DNA of 13,080 nucleotides, from contig CALBRU010000041.1 in the NCBI GenBank assembly GCA_937927695.1, positions 1-13,080 of the forward strand, given 5' to 3'. The position numbers and the translations under genes are program-made. This document shows positions 1 to 6,126 of the stretch, in pieces; position 1 is the first letter of the stretch; every line of letters begins with the position of its first letter. Under the pieces are notes generated by a model that worked only from the letters and a program-made list of their open reading frames with translations, searched no databases and was not told where the DNA came from. Source of the DNA: an uncultured Thiomonas sp. (lineage in GTDB: Bacteria; Pseudomonadota; Gammaproteobacteria; Burkholderiales; Burkholderiaceae_C).

Positions 1-902
1 CCCAGCGTGGCCACGGCCTGTTCCACCCCGAATTGGGCGAGCGCCACGACGTCCATATAGCCTTCGACCACCAACGCATAGCCCGCGCGCGAAATCGCGC
101 TGCGGGCTTCGAACAGGCCGTACAGTTCCTCGCCCTTGTGGAACACCGCGGTTTCCGGCGAGTTGAGGTATTTGGGTTCGCCCTGGTCGATGATGCGTCC
201 GCCAAAGCCGATGACTTCGCCGCGCAGATTGCGAATCGGAAAGGTGATGCGGTCGCGCAGCCGGTCGTAGCGACGCTGCGCCGATACGAAAGACTCGGCC
301 TGCGGATCGAGGGTGTCGCCGGTCGCGTCGCGGGCTACCACCAGGCCGGATTGCACCAGGGCATCGGCGTTGTAATTCGCGAACGCGCCAGCCAAAGGCT
401 GCCAGTCGTCCGGGGCGTAGCCCAGGCCAAATTTTTTGGCGACCTGGCCTTGCAAGCCACGGGCAATGAGGTAGTTTTTCGCCCGCTCGCTATGCCGCAG
501 GCGGTGCTGATAAAAACCGTCAGCCGTCTGCAGGGCGTCGACGAGCGTGGCCTGCAGACTGCGCTGCTGTTGGATCTGGCGGAGTTGCTGCGGGTCGAGA
601 TCAGGCTCGGGCACGGTCATGCCGTAGCGCCCGGCCAACTCTTTGACCGCATCGACAAAACCCATGCCCGCATGCTCCATCAGGAAGCCGATGGCCGTGC
701 CATGCGCGCCGCAACCGAAGCAGTGATAGAACTGTTTGCTCGCGCTTACGGTAAAGGAGGGCGTCTTCTCACCGTGGAAGGGGCACAGGCCCTTGTAGTT
801 GGTGCCGGTTTTTTTCAGCTCGACATACTGGCCCACGACCTCGACGATGTCGGCGCGGGCGAGCAGATCCTGAATGAAACCGGGCGGAATGCGTTGCTGC
901 AT
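1..902 (-). CDS. dnaG: DNA primase DnaG (3' part beyond window)
   Basis: Bacterial primase, which makes the RNA primers for replication together with DnaB helicase. About 300 N-terminal residues are visible of a family length near 580-650; the gene runs off the window at base 1. The zinc-binding domain has Cys40-x2-His43 and Cys61-x2-Cys64 (CPFHGEKTPSF ... YHCFGCG), the same spacing as in E. coli. The RNA-polymerase core begins with FPIRNLRGEVIGFGGRI and PKYLNSPET, followed by the TOPRIM motif VEGYMDVVAL with Glu280 and Asp284. The ATG at 902 starts MQQRIPPGFIQDLL, the usual primase N-terminus. There is no clear Shine-Dalgarno before it. It lies 63 bp downstream of the dehydrogenase gene on the same strand, so it may be cotranscribed or use its own weak promoter. 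Identity is certain; only the C-terminal helicase-binding part is unseen. Confidence 0.96.
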   Translation of the reverse strand, partial: MQQRIPPGFIQDLLARADIVEVVGQYVELKKTGTNYKGLCPFHGEKTPSFTVSASKQFYHCFGCGAHGTAIGFLMEHAGMGFVDAVKELAGRYGMTVPEPDLDPQQLRQIQQQRSLQATLVDALQTADGFYQHRLRHSERAKNYLIARGLQGQVAKKFGLGYAPDDWQPLAGAFANYNADALVQSGLVVARDATGDTLDPQAESFVSAQRRYDRLRDRITFPIRNLRGEVIGFGGRIIDQGEPKYLNSPETAVFHKGEELYGLFEARSAISRAGYALVVEGYMDVVALAQFGVEQAVATL

Positions 903-965
903 GGATCGGTCGTCGTCATCGTGGCGGCTGGGGCGGTGGCCGCGAAACGTCTGGATCGGCCGAGA

Positions 966-1724
966 CTACTTGGGCTGCATGCGAATGGCGCCATCGAGCC
1001 GGATGACTTCGCCATTGAGCATGCGGTTGGTGAGGATGGATTCGACCAGGGCCGCGTACTCCTCGGGCCGCCCCAAACGCTGCGGAAACGGCACCATCTG
1101 TCCCAGCGCAGTCTGCACCTCGGGAGGCATGCCCATGAGCATCGGCGTCTCGAAAATGCCGGGCGCGATGGTCATGACGCGGATACCGTCCCGCGAGAGA
1201 TCGCGCGCCAGCGGCAGGGTCATGCCGGCGATGCCGGCCTTGGACGCGGCGTAGGCCACTTGCCCGATCTGCCCGTCGAACGCCGCCACCGAAGCAGTGT
1301 TGACGATCACGCCACGTTCACCATCTTCCAGCGGCGGCTGCTGCGCCATCACGGCAGCGGCAAGACGGGCGAGGTTGAAGCTGCCAACCAGATTGATGCT
1401 GATCACCCGCTGGAAAAGCTCCAGGGCATGGGGGCCTTGCTTGCCCAGCGTGCGCGCAGCCGGGGCGATGCCGGCGCAACTCACCGCCACCCGCAGCGGG
1501 GCCAGCGCGTTGGCCGCTCGCACCGCCGCTTCCACGTCGCCTGCCTGCGTCACATCGCAACGCATGTACTGGCAGCCGAGTTCCTCCGCCGTCGCTCGAC
1601 CGGCATCTTCCTGCAGATCGGCGATAAGCACCCGCATGCCCCGTGACGCGAGCAAGGCGGCCGTGGCGCGGCCCAGACCCGATGCGCCGCCGCTGATGAT
1701 CGCACTATGACCAGAGAGTTGCAT
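966..1724 (-). CDS. Short-chain dehydrogenase/reductase, 3-hydroxyacyl-CoA dehydrogenase type II-like
   Basis: A 252-residue classical SDR with a Rossmann fold. The nucleotide-binding motif is SGGASGLG (residues 11-18), and Asp36 at the end of the second strand suggests NAD rather than NADP. The catalytic residues are Ser145 (NTASVAAFDG), Tyr158 and Lys162 (YAASK), with Asn in ISINLVGSFN. The segment NTASVAAFDGQIGQVAYAAS resembles the HSD17B10/type II 3-hydroxyacyl-CoA dehydrogenase subgroup, which oxidises 3-hydroxyacyl-CoA in fatty-acid or branched-chain degradation; the exact substrate is inferred. The ATG at 1724 is chosen over an upstream in-frame start at 1796 because the fold begins at MQLSGHSAI and a GGAG lies a few bases before it. 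The longer start would run into adk. It begins 16 bp after the adk stop, so the two are very likely cotranscribed. Confidence 0.88.
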   Translation of the reverse strand: MQLSGHSAIISGGASGLGRATAALLASRGMRVLIADLQEDAGRATAEELGCQYMRCDVTQAGDVEAAVRAANALAPLRVAVSCAGIAPAARTLGKQGPHALELFQRVISINLVGSFNLARLAAAVMAQQPPLEDGERGVIVNTASVAAFDGQIGQVAYAASKAGIAGMTLPLARDLSRDGIRVMTIAPGIFETPMLMGMPPEVQTALGQMVPFPQRLGRPEEYAALVESILTNRMLNGEVIRLDGAIRMQPK

Positions 1725-1740
1725 AAGGCGCTCCGTCCTT

Positions 1741-2391
1741 TCAGCCCTGCAATGCGGCGAAGATGCGCTGCTGCACTTCGGCCACCGGCCCGACACCGGA
1801 AATGGTGACCAGACGCGGCGCGCCGGGCTGGGCCATGCGTTCGGCGTAGAACTTCACCAGCGGCAGGGTTTGGGCGTGATAGACGTCCAGGCGTTTGCGC
1901 ACCGTGTCTTCCTGATCGTCGGCGCGCTGCACCAGCGGCTCGCCGGTGAGGTCGTCCACCCCGGGCGTCTTGGGGGGATTGAAAGCCAGGTGATAGGTAC
2001 GTCCTGATGCCGGGTGCACCCGGCGGCCGCTCAAGCGCTCGATGATGTCGGCGTCGGGCACGTCGAACTCAAGGACTACGTCGATGCCGATTCCCGCCTG
2101 CTCCAGACCTTCGGCCTGGGCGATGGTGCGCGGAAAGCCGTCGAGCAGAAAACCCTTGGCGCAGTCGGGTGCCGACAGTCGCTCGCGCACCACGCCCAGC
2201 ATGATGTCGTCGGGCACCAGGGCGCCGGCCTCCATGATTTTCTGCGCCTGCTGGCCCAGCGGCGTACCGGCCTTCACCGCGGCGCGCAGCATGTCACCGG
2301 TGGAAATCTGTGGGATGCCCAAGCGCTCGGTGATGAAGGCGGCTTGCGTGCCCTTGCCCGCGCCCGGTGCACCCAAAAGTATCAATCGCAT
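1741..2391 (-). CDS. adk: Adenylate kinase
   Basis: Catalyses ATP + AMP = 2 ADP in the cytoplasm. At 216 residues it is the usual length of the long (LID-containing) type. The P-loop GAPGAGKGT spans residues 7-15; TGDMLR (31-36) and DGFPRT (84-89) form the AMP and phosphate sites. The LID runs from about residue 122 (GRRVHPASGRTYH) to about 159 and has no zinc cysteines, as in other proteobacterial enzymes. Arg123, Arg156 and Arg167 are in the positions expected for phosphate contacts. ATG 2391 starts MRLILLG; only a weak GAGAG ribosome site precedes it. It lies 76 bp downstream of kdsB, and that gap carries a possible extended -10 element, so adk may have its own promoter as well as read-through. 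Confidence 0.97.
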   Translation of the reverse strand: MRLILLGAPGAGKGTQAAFITERLGIPQISTGDMLRAAVKAGTPLGQQAQKIMEAGALVPDDIMLGVVRERLSAPDCAKGFLLDGFPRTIAQAEGLEQAGIGIDVVLEFDVPDADIIERLSGRRVHPASGRTYHLAFNPPKTPGVDDLTGEPLVQRADDQEDTVRKRLDVYHAQTLPLVKFYAERMAQPGAPRLVTISGVGPVAEVQQRIFAALQG

Positions 2392-2423
2392 GAAGGTCTC
2401 TCAATCGTAAAAACGCACATTTC

Positions 2424-2432
2424 AGAATAGCA
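2424..2432 (-). promoter_or_regulatory. Possible extended -10 promoter for adk
   Basis: Read on the minus strand this is TGCTATTCT, a TG-n extended -10 with four of six matches to TATAAT. It lies about 33 bases before the adk ATG, in the only sizeable gap between kdsB and adk. No convincing -35 is seen, which is tolerable for an extended -10. Prediction only. Confidence 0.35.
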
Positions 2433-2467
2433 GACCGCTCTGCCGCGACGCTGACTCGGCGTCTTGT

Positions 2468-3247
2468 TCAGCGCTCAAGCCACATTGCCCGCACGCGCTC
2501 CAGGTCGGCCAGTGTGTCCACACCGGGGCCGGGCGCCTGTTCAGTCACATGCACCGCAATGGGGTGTCCGTGCCAAAGTACGCGCAATTGCTCCAGCGCT
2601 TCGGCCTGTTCCAGCGGCGCCGGGGCCAGCTTGGCGTAATCGCGCAGAAAACGGTGGCGATAGGCGTACAGCCCGATGTGGCGATAAACCGGATGCGGGA
2701 GCTGCGCCTGCATCGACCAGCCGCCTGCACCCGCCTTGTAGGCGTCGCGCTGCCACGGAATCGGCGCGCGCGAGAAATACAGGGCCCTGCCCTGCGCATC
2801 AAGCACGACCTTCACCACATTCGGGTTGAAAATCTCGGCCGCTTCGGTGATGGCATGCGCGCAAGTCGCCATCGGGATTTGCGGAGTGCGCTGCAGCAAG
2901 GCCGCGCAGGCCACGGGCAACTTGGGGTCGATCAGCGGCTCGTCACCCTGCACATTGACCAAGATGGCGTCCTCGGGCAGGCCCAGCAACTCGGCGGCCT
3001 CGGCCAGCCGGTCGGTGCCGCTGGCGTGATCTTCGCGGGTGAGTATGGCGCGAACGCCGTGCGCTGCACAGGCCTGCGCAATCAACGGGCTGTCACAGGC
3101 CACCACCACCTCCTGCGCGCCGCTATGCGCCACGCGCTGCGCCACCCGCACCACCATGGGCGCCCCGGCAATGTCCGCCAGGGGCTTGTTGGGCAGGCGG
3201 GTGGAAGCCAGCCGGGCCGGTATGAGCACCCAGAACTCAGCCGCCAT
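2468..3247 (-). CDS. kdsB: 3-deoxy-manno-octulosonate cytidylyltransferase
   Basis: Activates Kdo with CTP to give CMP-Kdo, the donor for the inner core of lipopolysaccharide. The 259-residue length is typical. The N-terminal nucleotide-binding signature PARLASTRLPNKPL covers residues 10-23; HASGTDR (74-80) and VNVQGDEPLI (97-106) are the CTP/Mg and Kdo-binding motifs, and RHIGLYAYR lies in the C-terminal half. ATG 3247 follows the trm112 stop by 2 bp with little room for an independent ribosome site, suggesting translational coupling. Its place directly downstream of lpxK and trm112 matches the lipopolysaccharide cluster common in Burkholderiales. Confidence 0.97.
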   Translation of the reverse strand: MAAEFWVLIPARLASTRLPNKPLADIAGAPMVVRVAQRVAHSGAQEVVVACDSPLIAQACAAHGVRAILTREDHASGTDRLAEAAELLGLPEDAILVNVQGDEPLIDPKLPVACAALLQRTPQIPMATCAHAITEAAEIFNPNVVKVVLDAQGRALYFSRAPIPWQRDAYKAGAGGWSMQAQLPHPVYRHIGLYAYRHRFLRDYAKLAPAPLEQAEALEQLRVLWHGHPIAVHVTEQAPGPGVDTLADLERVRAMWLER

Positions 3248-3249
3248 GC

Positions 3250-3471
3250 TCAGGCCGCCGGTTCGGCAGTGGCGGCGTGGGACGGACTCGGCGTTGCGTC
3301 GGCGGGCAGGGTCATGTCGCGGGCGAGATCGACCAGCATCAGCGGAATGTCGTCGCGCACCGGATAGGCCAGCTTGTCGCGCGGGCAGATCAGCTCCTGC
3401 GCGGCAGCGTCGAATTGCAACGACCCTTTGCAGATGGGGCAGACGAGCAGGTCAAGAAGTCGGGAGTCCAC
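3250..3471 (-). CDS. Trm112/YcaR family small zinc-binding protein
   Basis: A 73-residue Trm112-like protein (YcaR in E. coli, UPF0434). Residues Cys11-x2-Cys14 (LVCPICKG) and Cys29 (ELICPRDKLAYPVRDDIP) make up the partial zinc ribbon normal for bacterial members. The role of bacterial members is poorly defined; eukaryotic Trm112 activates methyltransferases. The start is GTG 3471, giving the family N-terminus VDSRLLDLLVCP, and has GGAGA 7 bases upstream. The reading frame stays open back to 3540, but that part reads through the lpxK 3' end and looks noncoding. The first 20 bases overlap the end of lpxK in another frame, so coupling to lpxK is expected. The last 20 or so residues form an Ala/Pro/Thr-rich tail. 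Confidence 0.9.
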   Translation of the reverse strand: MDSRLLDLLVCPICKGSLQFDAAAQELICPRDKLAYPVRDDIPLMLVDLARDMTLPADATPSPSHAATAEPAA

Positions 3472-4657
3472 GGGCTTTCTCCAATTGTTGGTGCAACCAG
3501 GGCAGCAAGTCGGCGGGCAGTTGCAGCCGCAGGCCGACAACCCAGAGGCGCTCGCGCAAAACAGGCGGCAGATGGGCCGATTTTATGGCGTCCTTTTCCG
3601 TCAGCAGAATGGGACCGTCTGGCGGCAGACCGGCCAGCGCGTCGGCGCTCTCAAGGAAACGCCGGGCCGCCCCAAGTTTCCTTGTCCGCCTCGCAGCTTG
3701 CAAGCCGCTCGGATTCGGCTCCGTCCAAGCTGCCGCAGGGCAGCTTGGAGCCGCGGGCCTCATCCCCCACGGGGGGCGGGCTGGGCACAGCCCAGCCCTG
3801 GGGGCGCTCAAAGGCTGATGGTCGCCCAAAGCACGGGCTTGTACCGACAGGCCAAGGCCTCGCAGCATGGCAAAAAACTGCCCCGGATGGCCGATTCCGG
3901 CCACCGCACCCAGCGGTTTTGCGCCAAAACGCTGCACGAACTGCGCAGCGCTGAGCGTTTGCCCACTGACCAGATGCGTGAAGTCGCCCAGACTGCGCAG
4001 CAGCGCGAAGTGCAGCCCCCCGCCGGACACCTGCTGCAGCACCTCCTCGGGGCCGAGGGTGGCGTCGCGCCGTCTGCCAGGCGATTCGCGCAGCGGCCCG
4101 GCAGGCAGCAGCCAGCCATTGCCCCATAGTCGCTGATCGACCACCACCAGTTCGACATCGCGAGCCAGCGCCAGATGCTGCAGGCCGTCGTCGCTCAGAA
4201 TCACATCCACATCGGGCCAGGCGGCCCGCAGGGCGAGCGCGGCCTGAGCGCGCCGCCGTCCGACCATCACCGGGCAGCCGGTCAACCGAGCCAGCAGCAC
4301 GGGCTCGTCGCCGCACTCTGCCGGATCGCTCTGCGCGTCCACGCGCAATGGAGCGTCGTCGGCTGAGCGGCGGCCATACCCGCGAGAAACGATGCCCGGC
4401 CGCCAACCCGCCTGCAGCAAGCCGCGCGCCAATTCGGCGATCAGCGGCGTCTTGCCCGCGCCGCCCACGGTGAGATTGCCCACCACGACCACCGGCACGC
4501 CCACGCGCTCAGCACGCAGCACACCCGAGCGGTACAGGCTGCGGCGTCCGGCGCTCAGCAGCGCGAATAACCCGGCAAGCGGCCGCAGCGCCCAACTCAG
4601 CAAGCTGCGGCGCAGCCACCAGTCCGGCCAGCCGCTCTGCTCAGCGGGCTGCGCCAT
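3452..4657 (-). CDS. lpxK: Tetraacyldisaccharide 4'-kinase with 53-residue repeat-derived insertion
   Basis: Phosphorylates the 4' position of the lipid A disaccharide precursor at the inner membrane. The N-terminal hydrophobic helix (about residues 17-36) is the membrane anchor. The P-loop is GNLTVGGAGKTP (60-71; Lys69, Thr70), followed by SRGYGR (91-96), the SDDGLQH motif (155-161) and the late TEKDAIK motif (353-359). At 401 residues it is long for the family (about 325-350). The excess is residues 285-337, encoded by a GC-rich repeat flanked by GAGCGCC on both sides. Removing those 53 codons restores LGDHQPLSADALAGLPPD and 348 residues. The insertion lies between the DHQP segment and TEKD, probably in a surface loop, and the frame stays open across it, so the enzyme may still work. 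The start overlaps the exbD stop (TGATG). Confidence 0.93.
   Translation of the reverse strand: MAQPAEQSGWPDWWLRRSLLSWALRPLAGLFALLSAGRRSLYRSGVLRAERVGVPVVVVGNLTVGGAGKTPLIAELARGLLQAGWRPGIVSRGYGRRSADDAPLRVDAQSDPAECGDEPVLLARLTGCPVMVGRRRAQAALALRAAWPDVDVILSDDGLQHLALARDVELVVVDQRLWGNGWLLPAGPLRESPGRRRDATLGPEEVLQQVSGGGLHFALLRSLGDFTHLVSGQTLSAAQFVQRFGAKPLGAVAGIGHPGQFFAMLRGLGLSVQARALGDHQPLSAPRAGLCPARPPWGMRPAAPSCPAAAWTEPNPSGLQAARRTRKLGAARRFLESADALAGLPPDGPILLTEKDAIKSAHLPPVLRERLWVVGLRLQLPADLLPWLHQQLEKARGLPTS
3478..3482 (-). promoter_or_regulatory. Ribosome-binding site fixing the GTG start of trm112
   Basis: GGAGA on the minus strand, inside the last codons of lpxK and ending 6-7 bases before GTG 3471. It supports the short GTG-started protein over a longer ATG-started one beginning at 3540. 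Confidence 0.7.
3651..3802. repeat. In-frame dispersed repeat inserted in lpxK, with 7-bp flanking duplication
   Basis: A 152-bp element between direct repeats GGCGCTC at 3644-3650 and 3803-3809 (insert plus one repeat = 159 bp = 53 codons). It is a chain of hairpins. (1) Arms caaggaaac 3652-3660 and gtttccttg 3676-3684, perfect over 9 bp, enclose the loop gccgggccgccccaa. (2) An 8-bp palindrome cttgcaag lies at 3697-3704. (3) ccaagctgcc 3725-3734 pairs with ggcagcttgg 3739-3748. (4) A ccccc-ac-ggggg core spans about 3764-3775. (5) gggctgggc 3778-3786 pairs with gcccagccc 3790-3798. The first module recurs at 9432-9464. No protein is encoded apart from its reading as part of LpxK, so it would need to be mobilised in trans. 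Confidence 0.85.
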
Positions 4658-5076
4658 CAGGAACCGGGAGACTTCTGCGTGGCGAAGGTCAGGCGGCTCA
4701 AGCCCGCGGCGCGCGCGGCCTCCATCACGTTCACCACCGATTGCTGCGTGGCCTGGGCGTCGGCGCTGATCACCACCATGGTGTCGGCCTTGCCTTTGGA
4801 CGCATCGAGCAGCGACTGGGTCAATGCACTCACCGTGCGGCTCGGGAGCAACTGTTTGTTCACCGCGTACTCGCCGCCGCTGCTCACGGCCACGATGATT
4901 TCCTGCGGATGGTTCTGCAACTTCTCGGCGTCGGCCGTGGGCAGGGTGATCTTCAGTTCGGTGAACTTGGAATAGGTGGTGCTGATCATCAGAAAAATCA
5001 GGATGACCAGCAGCACATCGATCAGCGGAATGAGGTTGACCTCGGGATCTTCCGTGGTCTGGCGTTTGAAATTCAT
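4657..5076 (-). CDS. exbD: Biopolymer transport protein ExbD (TolR-like)
   Basis: Small partner of ExbB in the proton-motive-force motor that energises TonB- or Tol-type outer-membrane processes. It has 139 residues: a short cytoplasmic N-terminus, one transmembrane helix (about residues 14-34, NLIPLIDVLLVILIFLMI) with the essential proton-carrying Asp20, and a periplasmic domain of about 100 residues. Start ATG 5076 is 33 bp after the exbB stop; the ribosome site is weak. The stop overlaps the lpxK ATG by one base (TGATG). No tonB is adjacent and no Fur-like box is evident upstream of exbB. This is the lipopolysaccharide-linked exbBD pair seen in Burkholderiales rather than an obvious iron-uptake operon; TolQR-like naming is an alternative. 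Confidence 0.93.
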   Translation of the reverse strand: MNFKRQTTEDPEVNLIPLIDVLLVILIFLMISTTYSKFTELKITLPTADAEKLQNHPQEIIVAVSSGGEYAVNKQLLPSRTVSALTQSLLDASKGKADTMVVISADAQATQQSVVNVMEAARAAGLSRLTFATQKSPGS

Positions 5077-5109
5077 GGCAAGCGGCGCAGGTCGGAGGCG
5101 CGGTTCATT

Positions 5110-5730
5110 TCAGCGGCGCGGAAGATAGCTTTGCAGATGGGTGGCCAGACGCCGCGCGGCCTGCTCGAGTTCGACCGTGTAGTCGTCCACGCGGCTGCGG
5201 AAGTAACGGTAGAAAATCAGCGAGGGCACCGCCACGATCAGCCCAAGCGCGGTGTTGTAGAGCGCCACCGAAATGCCATGCGCCAGCACCGTCGGATCGG
5301 TTCCGGCGGTGGACTGCGAGCCGAAAATCTCGATCATGCCCACCACCGTACCCAGCAGACCGAGCAAAGGCGCCGCAGAGGCCACGGTGGCCAGCGCGTT
5401 GAGATACTTCTGCAGCCGATAGACCTCATGCCGTCCGGCGTTTTCCAGATCTTCCTGCAGCCCCACCGCGCTGGCGTGCGGCCGCGCCACCGAACGGAAC
5501 CCGCTGGCCAACACGGCGCCCAGAGGCGAGTTCTGTTCGAGCTTGTCGATCACATCGGCCGCCGGCAGTTGCTTGGCCGACACATTCAGCGCCTCGTCCA
5601 GCAATTTGGCCGGCAGAATGCGGGCGCGACGCAACGAGGCCAGCCGTTCGAAAATCACCGCCAGCGCCACAATCGAGCACAGAATCAACGGCCAGATCGG
5701 CCAGCCTGCGGCTTCCACCATCTGCAACAT
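5110..5730 (-). CDS. exbB: MotA/TolQ/ExbB proton channel family protein
   Basis: Inner-membrane channel subunit that converts the proton gradient into motion together with ExbD. It has 206 residues and three predicted helices: about 10-29 (WPIWPLILCSIVALAVIF), then the two family helices in LATVASAAPLLGLLGTVVGM and ISVALYNTALGLIVAVPSLI. These match the MotA/TolQ/ExbB signature, including the small-residue and Thr positions lining the channel. ATG 5730 is chosen because MLQMVEAAGWPIWPL is the family N-terminus and AAGGAAAAAG lies upstream; an in-frame start at 5793 would add 21 basic residues with no family match. It is the first gene of the left-hand run, read from a promoter in the divergent region. 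Confidence 0.93.
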   Translation of the reverse strand: MLQMVEAAGWPIWPLILCSIVALAVIFERLASLRRARILPAKLLDEALNVSAKQLPAADVIDKLEQNSPLGAVLASGFRSVARPHASAVGLQEDLENAGRHEVYRLQKYLNALATVASAAPLLGLLGTVVGMIEIFGSQSTAGTDPTVLAHGISVALYNTALGLIVAVPSLIFYRYFRSRVDDYTVELEQAARRLATHLQSYLPRR

Positions 5731-5813
5731 GGGTCTTTTTCCTTTGCGTCTTTGCGCTGCAAAATCAGTCGCCGTGCGTGCCCAACCCGTCACGCACCAG
5801 CCTTCAGCGCCGC

Positions 5814-5843
5814 ATTATGCCGGGTCGGAGAAGTGGCGGACAA
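5814..5843 (-). promoter_or_regulatory. Predicted sigma-70 promoter for the exbB operon
   Basis: On the minus strand, TTGTCC (5843-5838), an 18-bp spacer and CATAAT (5819-5814), about 85 bases upstream of the exbB ATG. The -10 differs from TATAAT at one base. Prediction by eye only. Confidence 0.5.
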
Positions 5844-6092
5844 TGAAACAGCGGGCGCTTGTCCTGCACCGGGATCGTGACCTTCGAAAGTTATCCCGCC
5901 TTTCTGTGGACAACTCTGTGGGAAAGCGCTGAACGGCGGCGCCAAATCACGCAAAATCAAGCGCCCGGCTTAATGTGACGCTTTTTTAATCAATAACTTC
6001 TCATTGTTTTTCAATAACTTGACATGCAAGCACGTTACCTCCAGGCGGATTCTGGCGCCGAAAGCATCTGCAGGCAAAGTGTGCACATCCTC

Positions 6093-6122
6093 TTGACGTT
6101 TCGCACCTGGCAACTCGATATT
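6093..6122 (+). promoter_or_regulatory. Predicted promoter abutting the xseA start
   Basis: TTGACG (6093-6098), an 18-bp spacer and GATATT (6117-6122). Transcription would begin near 6129, practically on the TTG start codon of xseA, so the message would be leaderless or translation would start further in. The -10 has only four of six consensus matches. Confidence 0.4.
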
Positions 6123-6126
6123 CACC

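Larger units (their letters stand above)
5731..6126. promoter_or_regulatory. Divergent exbB / xseA control region
   Basis: A 396-bp stretch with no credible gene. Left part: a promoter for exbB near 5814-5843. Centre: degenerate DnaA-box-like sequences, TGTGGACAA at 5905-5913 and TGTGGGAAA at 5917-5925. Then comes an AT-rich tract (about 5971-6025), unusual for this GC-rich window, holding two exact copies of tcaataactt at 5990-5999 and 6011-6020, starts 21 bp apart. Right part: a promoter-like pair at 6093-6122 next to xseA. The 21-bp spacing, two helical turns, could place a regulator on one DNA face; this is inference. Confidence 0.5.

Noticed and set aside
1064..1076. Another copy of the constant repeat loop (cgggccgccccaa) in the dehydrogenase gene
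   Set aside because: It encodes the ordinary conserved LGRPEE segment of SDR proteins and has no paired arms; a chance match.
33..1646. Long plus-strand open frame of 537 codons opposite dnaG and the dehydrogenase
   Set aside because: It mirrors two unmistakable minus-strand genes; the translation has no family features and such frames are common in high-GC DNA.
3651..3802. The lpxK insertion as an intein or self-splicing intron
   Set aside because: At 152 bp it is far too small for either and lacks intein end motifs (N-terminal Cys/Ser block, C-terminal HN) or intron features; a hairpin repeat explains it.
4741..5880. Plus-strand open frame of 379 codons opposite exbD and exbB
   Set aside because: Antisense shadow rich in His, Gln and Arg; the minus strand holds clear ExbD and ExbB.
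6019..6024. Perfect TTGACA -35 box upstream of xseA
   Set aside because: No -10 element occurs at 16-18 bp downstream (the bases there are caggcg), so it is not a convincing sigma-70 promoter.
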